The position numbers were made by a program, and so were the translations under genes. Of a DNA stretch of 35,296 nucleotides, positions 29,144 to 35,296 are shown piece after piece; the first letter of the stretch is position 1, and the number at the start of each line of letters is the position of its first letter. The notes beneath the pieces were generated by a model that was given only the letters and a program-made list of their open reading frames with translations, did not search any database and was not told where the DNA came from. Location of the stretch: positions 1 through 35,296 of the forward strand of contig CACYXE010000019.1 of the NCBI GenBank assembly GCA_902778275.1, given 5' to 3'. Source of the stretch: Oscillospiraceae bacterium (GTDB lineage Bacteria; Bacillota; Clostridia; Oscillospirales; Oscillospiraceae).

Positions 29144-30859
29144 ATGGACGAGCAGAAAAGAAGAGACGATGAATTATTTGCCGCGCTGAACCGCTCCAAG
29201 AAGCAGAAGCGCCGCAAGCGTTTGCTGACGGCATTGGCGATCACGGCGGTGATCGTGATCATTTTGCTGATCGTGTTTGCCAATCTGCGTAAGCGTGTTG
29301 AGGCAAACATCGCCGCCGATGCGGATGAAGTGCTTCGCTACGAGGTCGAATACGGCAGCGTCAGCACCACGGTCAGCGGCTCCGGCACCATCAACGATGT
29401 GGACACCGAGACGATCACCGTGCCCGAGGGCGTGGAGATCGACGAGGTCCTGGCCAAAACCAACACCCATGTGAGTCAGGGCGACGTCCTGGCCACCGTA
29501 GATATCCCCTCCGTACTGAGTACCATGGCGGATGTGCAGGACGCGATTGCGGAGCTGGATACCCAGCTCCAGGAAGCCAGCAATGCTGCCACCAATGCCT
29601 CCGTTACCACGGGCGCCACGGGTCGCGTCAAGCGGATCTACGCGGAAAACGGCTCCGATGTGGCCGCCGTCATGTATGAGCACGGCGCCATCGCCCTCCT
29701 GTCTCTGGACGGCTATATGGCCGTTGATATCGACGCCTCTTCCCTCTCCGCAGGGGATGCCGTAAAGGTGATCCGTGCCGACGGCAAGGAGCTCAGCGGC
29801 CGGGTGGACACCCGCTCGGACCTGCAGGCCACGATCCTTGTCACCGACAACGGGCCGGAGCTGGATGAGATCGTCACGGTCTGCAGCGCCGAGGGCGAGA
29901 AGTTGGGCAGCGGTGCGCTCTATATCCACAACGCATTGGCCGTCACCGGCTTTAACGGCACCGTCAGTCATGTGGCTGTCCGGGAGAATCAGTCCGTCTA
30001 TGCGGGCGGTCTCATCTGCAGCTTGAAGGATACCTCTTACAGTGCCCGCTATGACACCATTCTCAAGCAGCGGCGGGAGAAAGAGGACGATCTGCGGCAG
30101 CTGCTGGCGCTCCGGCAGAGCGGCGCCCTGCGCGCCCCCTTCGACGGGACGGTATTGACCGTGGATTACGGCAAGGACGAGAGCGCCGAGACCGACACCT
30201 CGCAGTCTAACAGCTCCATGGGGATGGGCCTCTGGGGCTTCTCTTCCGATTGGTCTTCCTTCTATGGTTCTCCCTCCGCCGGCGCTGCCCCTTCCACAAC
30301 AGCAGACAGCGATACCGACGGCGTCACCATCGTCACCATGTCCCACGATGAACGGATGAGCGTGGTCATCAGTGTGGATGAATCCGATATCCTGGCCCTG
30401 CAGAATGGCCAGGCTGCGGAGGTCAGCATCGAGTCCATCGGCGATCAGAAGTACACGGGCACCGTAACCGAGGTGGATAAGACCGCCAACAGTTCCTCCG
30501 GCGTCACCTCCTATTCCGCCGAGATCAGCTTTGACAAGGGGCCCAACATGCTCAGCGGCATGACCGCGGAAGTGGTCATCCGTATCGAGGGAACGGAGGA
30601 CGTGCTGATCGTACCCACCGACGCAGTCCACCGTACCAGCGCCATCTCCTATGTCTATACCGAGTACGACGCCAGCACCGATACATACGGCGGCATGAAG
30701 ACCATCGAGACGGGCATCTCCAACGATGACTTCACGGCAGTCACTTCCGGGCTGGAGCTTGGCGATGTGGTCTACTATACCGAGCGGGAGACCGGCTTCT
30801 TCTTCGGTTTCCCCGGTGCGGGCGGCAGTTACGGCGGTCCCGGCAATTACAGACGCTGA
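29144..30859 (+). CDS. Membrane-fusion / periplasmic-adaptor-like protein 1 of an ABC exporter
   Basis: 571 aa. A basic cytosolic N-terminus and one membrane anchor (about 27-47) are followed by HlyD/MacA-type barrel-sandwich halves (about 65-120 and 305-345, 'RAPFDGTVLTVDYG'), a coiled-coil-like segment (about 290-315), a disordered Ser/Gly/Asp-rich insert (about 345-385), and beta-barrel domains (about 390-470). The C-terminal 'VPTDAVHRTSAISYVYT' part is typical of the membrane-proximal domain. The tail is Gly-rich. In a Gram-positive such adaptors work with MacB-like permeases to export peptides or drugs. GGAGGAT precedes ATG. First gene of the operon. Confidence 0.88.
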   Translation: MDEQKRRDDELFAALNRSKKQKRRKRLLTALAITAVIVIILLIVFANLRKRVEANIAADADEVLRYEVEYGSVSTTVSGSGTINDVDTETITVPEGVEIDEVLAKTNTHVSQGDVLATVDIPSVLSTMADVQDAIAELDTQLQEASNAATNASVTTGATGRVKRIYAENGSDVAAVMYEHGAIALLSLDGYMAVDIDASSLSAGDAVKVIRADGKELSGRVDTRSDLQATILVTDNGPELDEIVTVCSAEGEKLGSGALYIHNALAVTGFNGTVSHVAVRENQSVYAGGLICSLKDTSYSARYDTILKQRREKEDDLRQLLALRQSGALRAPFDGTVLTVDYGKDESAETDTSQSNSSMGMGLWGFSSDWSSFYGSPSAGAAPSTTADSDTDGVTIVTMSHDERMSVVISVDESDILALQNGQAAEVSIESIGDQKYTGTVTEVDKTANSSSGVTSYSAEISFDKGPNMLSGMTAEVVIRIEGTEDVLIVPTDAVHRTSAISYVYTEYDASTDTYGGMKTIETGISNDDFTAVTSGLELGDVVYYTERETGFFFGFPGAGGSYGGPGNYRR

Positions 30860-30870
30860 GGGAGACTGCC

Positions 30871-31542
30871 ATGATCGAATTACGAGACGTTTCCAAGATC
30901 TATCAGATCGGCGACGAACGGGTCCGGGCGCTGGATCATGTGAATCTGCATGTCCATCCGCATGAATTTGTCAGCGTGATCGGGCCCTCGGGCAGCGGCA
31001 AATCCACACTGATGAACATCATCGGCTGTCTGGACGTGGCGGACGCCGGCCAGTATCTGCTGGACGGTATGCCCATCGAGGCCTATTCCGAAAACGACCT
31101 GGCTCAGGTCCGCAACAAGAAGATCGGCTTTGTGTTTCAGAGCTTCAACCTGATTCCCAAGCTCTCCGCGGAGGAAAATGTGGAGCTGCCTCTGATCTAT
31201 CAGGGCGTCAAGCGCGGCGAGCGCCAGGCCCGTGTCAAGGAGGCGCTGGAGCGCGTGGGACTGGAAAACCGGGCAAAGCACCTGCCCACGGAGCTCTCCG
31301 GCGGCCAGCAGCAGCGGGTGGCCATTGCCCGGGCGCTGGTCACCCGGCCCTCCCTGATCCTGGCTGACGAGCCCACCGGCAACCTGGACTCTCACACCAG
31401 CCAGGAGATCATGGATATGTTCAAGGAAATGCACGAGCAGGGCAACACCATCGTGCTGATCACCCACGACAACGACATTGCCAAGCAGGCCAGGCGCGTT
31501 ATCCACATCCTGGACGGCAGATTGACGGAGGTGAATCTCTGA
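30871..31542 (+). CDS. ABC transporter ATP-binding protein, MacB/LolD type
   Basis: 223 aa cytosolic ATPase. Walker A 'GPSGSGKST' (38-46), Q-loop '[18 protein letters not shown]', signature 'LSGGQQQR' (142-149), Walker B '[12 protein letters not shown]' (162-173) and switch His 'LITHDNDIA' are all present. The sequence belongs to the MacB/LolD/FtsE-like group that powers mechanotransmission-type exporters. It begins 11 nt after adaptor 1 and its stop overlaps the permease start (TGATG). Confidence 0.96.
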   Translation: MIELRDVSKIYQIGDERVRALDHVNLHVHPHEFVSVIGPSGSGKSTLMNIIGCLDVADAGQYLLDGMPIEAYSENDLAQVRNKKIGFVFQSFNLIPKLSAEENVELPLIYQGVKRGERQARVKEALERVGLENRAKHLPTELSGGQQQRVAIARALVTRPSLILADEPTGNLDSHTSQEIMDMFKEMHEQGNTIVLITHDNDIAKQARRVIHILDGRLTEVNL

Positions 31543-32732
31543 TGTTATCTCTGAAAATGGCGCTGCGCAGCATCGGTGCCAACAAGATGCGCGCCGTTTT
31601 GACCATGCTGGGCATCATCATCGGCGTCATGGCCCTTGTGGTCCTGGTCAGCCTGGTCACCAGCGCCACAAGTACCGTCACCGACAAGGTCTCCAGCCTG
31701 GGCAGCAGCCTGCTCACGGTCACCGTCTCCGACGACAAGGGGAAGCCCGTTAAGCTGGAGGATCTGCGCCGCTGGGTGGATAAGGAGGACAGTGTCGCCG
31801 CCATCGCCCCTTATGCCACCGCCAGCGTCACAGGCAAATATGCGCTGAACAACGGCAGCTTTACCGTTTACGGCACCACCCCCGATTATTATCAGATCAA
31901 CGGCCTGCAGCTGCTCATGGGCCGCTTTCTGAAAAATACCGATATCGACAACAGCAGCCGTGTCTGCGTCATCGACGAGCAGACCGCGGAGGATCTGATC
32001 GGCTATGCCGACTGCGTAGGCGAAGTGATCTCCCTGGATGGGCAGAAATACACCGTGGTGGGCGTCATCGAGACCGAGGAGATGTCCATAACCTCTCTGT
32101 TTCTGGGCGGCACCATGACTGCCTATATCCCATATACCTCTCTGATCCGCCTGTCCGACGATACCGGCACCACCATCGGCAGCTTTTATATCGGCGCGGC
32201 CGACGGCTATGTGGTCGCGGATGCGGAGAGGGACATGAAGCAACTGCTGCTGGAGCGTTTCGATGAGGATGAGGACGCCTTCAGCATCTCCTCCGTAAAC
32301 CTGATCGAAGAGGCCATGAGCAGCATCTCCAACGTGCTGTCCATCCTGCTGGGCGGCATCGCCGCCATCTCCCTGATCGTAGGCGGCATCGGCATCATGA
32401 ATATCATGCTGGTCACCGTCACCGAGCGCACGCGGGAGATCGGCATCCGGAAAGCCATCGGCGCCAGCAGGCACACCATTCTGCGGCAGTTTCTGATCGA
32501 AGCGGTGGTGCTGTGCATGCTGGGCTGCGCACTTGGGATCTTCATCTCCTGGGGCATCCTCCAGATCGGCTCCGCCATCGTGGCCGGCACTGCCATGACC
32601 TTCCGCCTGCAGGGTACCGTGGTCATTCTTTCCGTGCTGTTTTGTTTCATCATCGGCGTGGTATTCGGCCTGTACCCCGCCAACAAGGCGGCGAAGATGA
32701 AGCCCATCGACGCACTGCACTATGGCGGCTGA
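31542..32732 (+). CDS. ABC transporter permease, MacB type
   Basis: 396 aa. The architecture is typical of MacB/FtsX-like permeases: one N-terminal span (about 20-42, 'RAVLTMLGIIIGVMALVVLV'), a large extracytoplasmic domain (about 43-265), and three C-terminal spans with 'GGIGIMNIMLVTVTERTREIGIRKAIGA' between and around them. Unlike Gram-negative MacB, the ATPase is a separate gene. It probably dimerises and couples ATP hydrolysis to export of substrates captured outside the membrane. Its start overlaps the ATPase stop by 1 nt. Confidence 0.94.
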   Translation: MLSLKMALRSIGANKMRAVLTMLGIIIGVMALVVLVSLVTSATSTVTDKVSSLGSSLLTVTVSDDKGKPVKLEDLRRWVDKEDSVAAIAPYATASVTGKYALNNGSFTVYGTTPDYYQINGLQLLMGRFLKNTDIDNSSRVCVIDEQTAEDLIGYADCVGEVISLDGQKYTVVGVIETEEMSITSLFLGGTMTAYIPYTSLIRLSDDTGTTIGSFYIGAADGYVVADAERDMKQLLLERFDEDEDAFSISSVNLIEEAMSSISNVLSILLGGIAAISLIVGGIGIMNIMLVTVTERTREIGIRKAIGASRHTILRQFLIEAVVLCMLGCALGIFISWGILQIGSAIVAGTAMTFRLQGTVVILSVLFCFIIGVVFGLYPANKAAKMKPIDALHYGG

Positions 32733-32745
32733 GGGGAGGAGAACC

Positions 32746-34677
32746 ATGAAGTCAAAAAAGATCAAAAAATATCTCCCCTGGGCCATTCTCGCCCTGGTCG
32801 CCGTATTTCTGGCGGTCCTGCCCGCCGTTGCCCGCTCCCGCGCGGAAGAGGCGAAGGTCAGTATCCTTTCCGCCAAAGCCGAGACCGGGGACTTGGTCAA
32901 CACCCTGGCCGGCGGCGGCACGCTGGCTGCCCAGGAGGCGGAGGACGTGCGTCTGCCCACCGACGTGGAGGTCACGCGCTTTCTCGTCTCCAACGGGGAT
33001 CTGGTGCGGGAGGGAGACCCGCTCGCGGAGATCGACCGGGTCTCCGCCATGGCCGCCGCGATCCAGGTCCAGGATGCGCTGGACAGTCTCGCCCAGGATC
33101 TGACCACCGCCGCCCAGGAGGAGCTGGCGCTGACCATCACAGCCCCTACCGCAGGCCGGATCAAGGCGGTCTACGCCCAACGGGGCGACGATGTGAAAAC
33201 CGTCATGCTCCGAAGCGGCTCTCTGGCCGTACTCTCCCTGGACGGTCTGATGGCCCTGGATCTGAGCGATGACGCGGACCTCACGGTGGGTCAGAGCGTG
33301 ACAGTCCGGCTCTCGGACGGCTCTGAATATCCCGGGCGGGTGGACACCGTCCAGATGGACAAAACCGTTGTCACCCTCACGGACGACGGCCCGGGCCTGG
33401 GCGATACCGCTGTCGTCACCGACCTGGACGGACAGCTCCTGGGCAGCGGGCAGCTCTATGTGCATAACGCCTGGGATGTGATCGCTTCCAGCGGCACGGT
33501 GGTCTCCGTAAACGCACAGGAGGGCGGCCGTGTGTATAAGGACTACGGCCTGTTCACGCTCAGCGAGATGGAGCATTCCGCCGAATATCAGCAGCTTGCC
33601 GTGCAGCATCGGGACTATGAGGAGCTGCTGACCGATCTGTTTCGGATGTATCAGGACGGCGTCATCAAGGCCCCCTGCACCGGCTATGTATCCGGAGTGG
33701 ATAAGGAGATCGCCACCAACATGAGCGCCCATGGCAGCTATACGATCCGATTGCTCGCCGAGGAAGCACCGGAGCCCGCCTTTACCTACGAAATCGTTTT
33801 GGTCACCCGTGTGGATGAAAAGGGCAATCTCATGGGCAGGACCAGTCCATGGCCCAACGACATCAACGACCCGACCCAGCTGAGCATCCTGCTGGCCTCC
33901 GCCAGCACTTTTCTGCAGAGTGCAGAAGAAGTGCCCGTAAGCATCAGCGGCGCGGAAGGACTTGCGGGCCAGCCCCAGCCGGGCGATCTGTTCGTTATCT
34001 CCTCCAACGGTGAGGAGAGTCAGACCATTTATGTGGGAAATGTGGGCGACATCTCTTCGCTCCTGCCCACTGACATCACGATTCCCGATATCTTCACGAT
34101 CCCCTCTTTTGATTTTTCCGGCTTTGCTTTCCCCGGCGCCGCCCCCGAGGAGGAAGAAGAGCTGTTTGATCTGGACGGCAGCACGCTATGTTCCATCACC
34201 CCCAATGAGACCATGACCATCACCATCTCGGTGGATGAGCTGGACATTCTCCAGTACAGCACCGGCATGGAGGCGGAAATCACCGTGGACGCTCTTCCCG
34301 GACAGAGCTTCCGCGGTGTGGTCACAGAGATCGGCGGTGTGGGCGCTAACTCCGGCGGCAGCAGCAAGTACGATGTGGAGCTGACCCTGGACCGCAGTCC
34401 GGACATGCTGGAAGGGATGAACACCTCGGTGGTCGTGTACAAGGACTCCATTACCGGATTGCTGATCCCCGCTGCGGCACTGAACAATATCGGCTCCCGC
34501 ACCTTTGTCTATACTGCCTGCGATGCGAAGACCAAGCAGTTGAGCGCGCCGGTGGATGTGATCACCGGCTCTTCCGACGGGAACCTGGTGGAGATCGTCT
34601 CCGGCCTCACGGAAGGCCAGACGGTCTGGTATGCCTATTATGACAGCCTGTCCGCCGATCCCGTCCACCCCTCTTGA
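32746..34677 (+). CDS. Membrane-fusion-like protein 2 of the ABC exporter
   Basis: 643 aa. A basic start and one membrane anchor (about 12-32) are followed by a body paralogous to adaptor 1: both share 'SLDGLMALDL'/'SLDGYMAVDI', 'YPGRVDT'/'LSGRVDT', 'YVHNAW'/'YIHNAL', and 'IKAP..GYVSGV'/'LRAPFDGTVLTV'. Relative to adaptor 1 it has an insertion of about 100 residues (about 350-480) and an acidic/Phe-rich stretch ('EEEEELFDLDG'). The C-terminal barrel and membrane-proximal regions are recognisable. Start ATG 32746 follows GGGGAGGAG. Last structural gene of the exporter. The insertion suggests it may have a distinct partner or substrate contact. Confidence 0.85.
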   Translation: MKSKKIKKYLPWAILALVAVFLAVLPAVARSRAEEAKVSILSAKAETGDLVNTLAGGGTLAAQEAEDVRLPTDVEVTRFLVSNGDLVREGDPLAEIDRVSAMAAAIQVQDALDSLAQDLTTAAQEELALTITAPTAGRIKAVYAQRGDDVKTVMLRSGSLAVLSLDGLMALDLSDDADLTVGQSVTVRLSDGSEYPGRVDTVQMDKTVVTLTDDGPGLGDTAVVTDLDGQLLGSGQLYVHNAWDVIASSGTVVSVNAQEGGRVYKDYGLFTLSEMEHSAEYQQLAVQHRDYEELLTDLFRMYQDGVIKAPCTGYVSGVDKEIATNMSAHGSYTIRLLAEEAPEPAFTYEIVLVTRVDEKGNLMGRTSPWPNDINDPTQLSILLASASTFLQSAEEVPVSISGAEGLAGQPQPGDLFVISSNGEESQTIYVGNVGDISSLLPTDITIPDIFTIPSFDFSGFAFPGAAPEEEEELFDLDGSTLCSITPNETMTITISVDELDILQYSTGMEAEITVDALPGQSFRGVVTEIGGVGANSGGSSKYDVELTLDRSPDMLEGMNTSVVVYKDSITGLLIPAAALNNIGSRTFVYTACDAKTKQLSAPVDVITGSSDGNLVEIVSGLTEGQTVWYAYYDSLSADPVHPS

Positions 34678-34730
34678 GACGGCGCCGGGCCGCAAAGCCC
34701 GGAGTCTTTGAGGAAAGGAGAATTGACCGC

Positions 34731-35084
34731 ATGAATCTTTTTATCTGCTATGACCGCTGCAGCACCTGCAAAAAGGCCGAGGCCTGGCTCCAGGCGCAAG
34801 GCGTCCTTTATGAAAAACGTCCCATCAAGGAAGAAAACCCGAGTGCGGAGGAACTGCGCTTCTGGCAGCAGAAAAGCGGGCTGCCGCTGCGACGCTTCTT
34901 CAACACCAGAGGTCTGCTCTATAAGGAGCTGCAGCTGAAGGACCGGCTGCCGGGCATGGGCGAGGAAGAGATGCTCTCCCTGCTGGCCGCCGACGGCATG
35001 CTGGTGAAGCGGCCCCTGCTGATTACGGACGACACCGTTCTGGTGGGCTTCCGCGAGGCGGAATGGCATGCGGCTCTGCAATAA
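34731..35084 (+). CDS. ArsC/Spx-family thioredoxin-fold protein
   Basis: 117 aa, normal for the ArsC/YffB/Spx superfamily. The CxxC redox motif 'YDRCSTCKKA' (C10, C13) and the family motif 'LRRFFNTRGLLYKEL' are visible. Family members include glutaredoxin-linked arsenate reductases and the Spx transcription regulator. The absence of a clear third catalytic Cys disfavours a classical arsenate reductase. AAGGAG precedes ATG 34731, which lies 53 nt after the adaptor 2 stop. It is probably co-transcribed with the exporter and ends at a strong terminator. Confidence 0.85.
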   Translation: MNLFICYDRCSTCKKAEAWLQAQGVLYEKRPIKEENPSAEELRFWQQKSGLPLRRFFNTRGLLYKELQLKDRLPGMGEEEMLSLLAADGMLVKRPLLITDDTVLVGFREAEWHAALQ

Positions 35085-35090
35085 GGCAAA

Positions 35091-35130
35091 AAAACAGGAC
35101 CCTCTTTCCCGGGAAAGAGGGTCCTGTTTT
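35091..35130. terminator. Bidirectional terminator (40-bp perfect palindrome)
   Basis: Two 20-bp arms (35091-35110 and 35111-35130) are exact reverse complements. A/T runs flank both sides. It ends the rightward efflux operon and the leftward gene beyond. Confidence 0.92.
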
Positions 35131-35141
35131 CTGTATCCTGT

Positions 35142-35296
35142 TCAGATAAAATGGATGACCCCGAAGGTGAAGGCGGTCATAATGGCTGCCGCAATGCATA
35201 CGCCGGCAAAAATCACCGGTACCGCCCGCCGCAGGCGCATATCCAGCAGCGCCGCGACCAAAGCGCCGGTCCAGGCGCCGGTCCCCGGCAGCGGGA
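35142..35296 (-). CDS. Small-multidrug-export-like membrane protein, C-terminal fragment
   Basis: The last 51 codons of a leftward gene that enters from the right edge. The visible part reads 'PLPGTGAWTGALVAALLDMR', then 'LRRAVPVIFAGVCIAAAIMT'. This resembles the C-terminus of the COG2426/small multidrug export protein family (two membrane segments here). The stop is TGA at 35142-35144. The start is not in the window. It is convergent with the ArsC/Spx-family gene across the palindromic terminator. Confidence 0.7.
   Translation of the reverse strand, partial: PLPGTGAWTGALVAALLDMRLRRAVPVIFAGVCIAAAIMTAFTFGVIHFI

Noticed and set aside
29174-33732. Long leftward frames opposite the efflux operon
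   Set aside because: They are antisense to genes with clear Walker motifs and adaptor motifs. The His/Gly/Asp-rich translations look like reverse-strand noise.
1-35296. CRISPR array, prophage or transposon
   Set aside because: No regularly spaced repeats, no transposase, integrase or phage structural genes, and no long terminal inverted repeats were seen on either strand.

Overview
This 35.3 kb window looks like ordinary chromosome from a GC-rich, Gram-positive anaerobe of the Clostridia, plausibly in or near the Oscillospiraceae. That placement is inferred, not tested. It rests on a BofA-family sporulation protein, a CotH-type spore-coat kinase, YitT, PlsY, clostridial-style topoisomerase subunits, many lipoboxes, and a rubredoxin-like metal-binding regulator. 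There is no transposase, integrase, phage module or CRISPR array. The only trace of rearrangement is at a tRNA-Leu gene.

Layout. At 1-100 is the start of a leftward zinc-ribbon gene. At 331-2700 (-) is a CotH-kinase lipoprotein with two lamin-tail-like domains. It diverges from 2884-3624 (+), a PerR/Fur-type regulator fused to two rubredoxin-like domains, with a Fur-like palindrome at its promoter. At 3637-4660 (-) lie a 5'-truncated alpha/beta hydrolase, a duplicated tRNA-Leu 3' end, tRNA-Leu(UAG) and tRNA-Gly(GCC). At 4698-11309 (-) is a tightly packed five-gene operon: ParE/GyrB-like subunit, small zinc-ribbon membrane protein, ParC/GyrA-like subunit, YitT, and a transglutaminase-like lipoprotein whose catalytic Cys is replaced by Ser. 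At 11702-11965 (+) is a BofA-family protein. At 12033-14866 (-) is the operon murF, a YjjG-like HAD phosphatase and an MgtC-like protein.

At 15039-18233 (+) are a DEDDh exonuclease, a lipoprotein, a tRNA-dihydrouridine synthase and a 2-Cys glutathione-peroxidase-like peroxidase. At 18288-20057 (-) is a Na/Pi cotransporter-PhoU protein. At 20215-22278 (+) are an RluA-type pseudouridine synthase, prmA and a zinc-ribbon membrane protein. At 22489-25902 (-) is an operon of response regulator, histidine kinase and HtrA-like protease, which reads as an envelope-stress unit. At 25989-28883 (-) are a PepV-like dipeptidase, plsY and a second RluA-type synthase. At 29144-35084 (+) is an efflux operon in which two paralogous membrane-fusion proteins flank a MacB-type ATPase and permease, followed by an ArsC/Spx-family gene. 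The right edge holds the 3' end of a leftward small-multidrug-export-like gene.

The most unusual items are: the PerR-(rubredoxin)2 fusion with its own operator; a mirror-symmetric bidirectional promoter at 28904-28955, whose two -10 boxes share one palindromic -35 box; the tRNA-Leu 3' end duplication next to the beheaded hydrolase; and the topoisomerase operon, with an embedded membrane zinc-ribbon gene and an Ala at the main quinolone-resistance position. Promoters, operators and terminators were located by eye from -35/-10 spacing and stem-loops. None was tested by folding or search.
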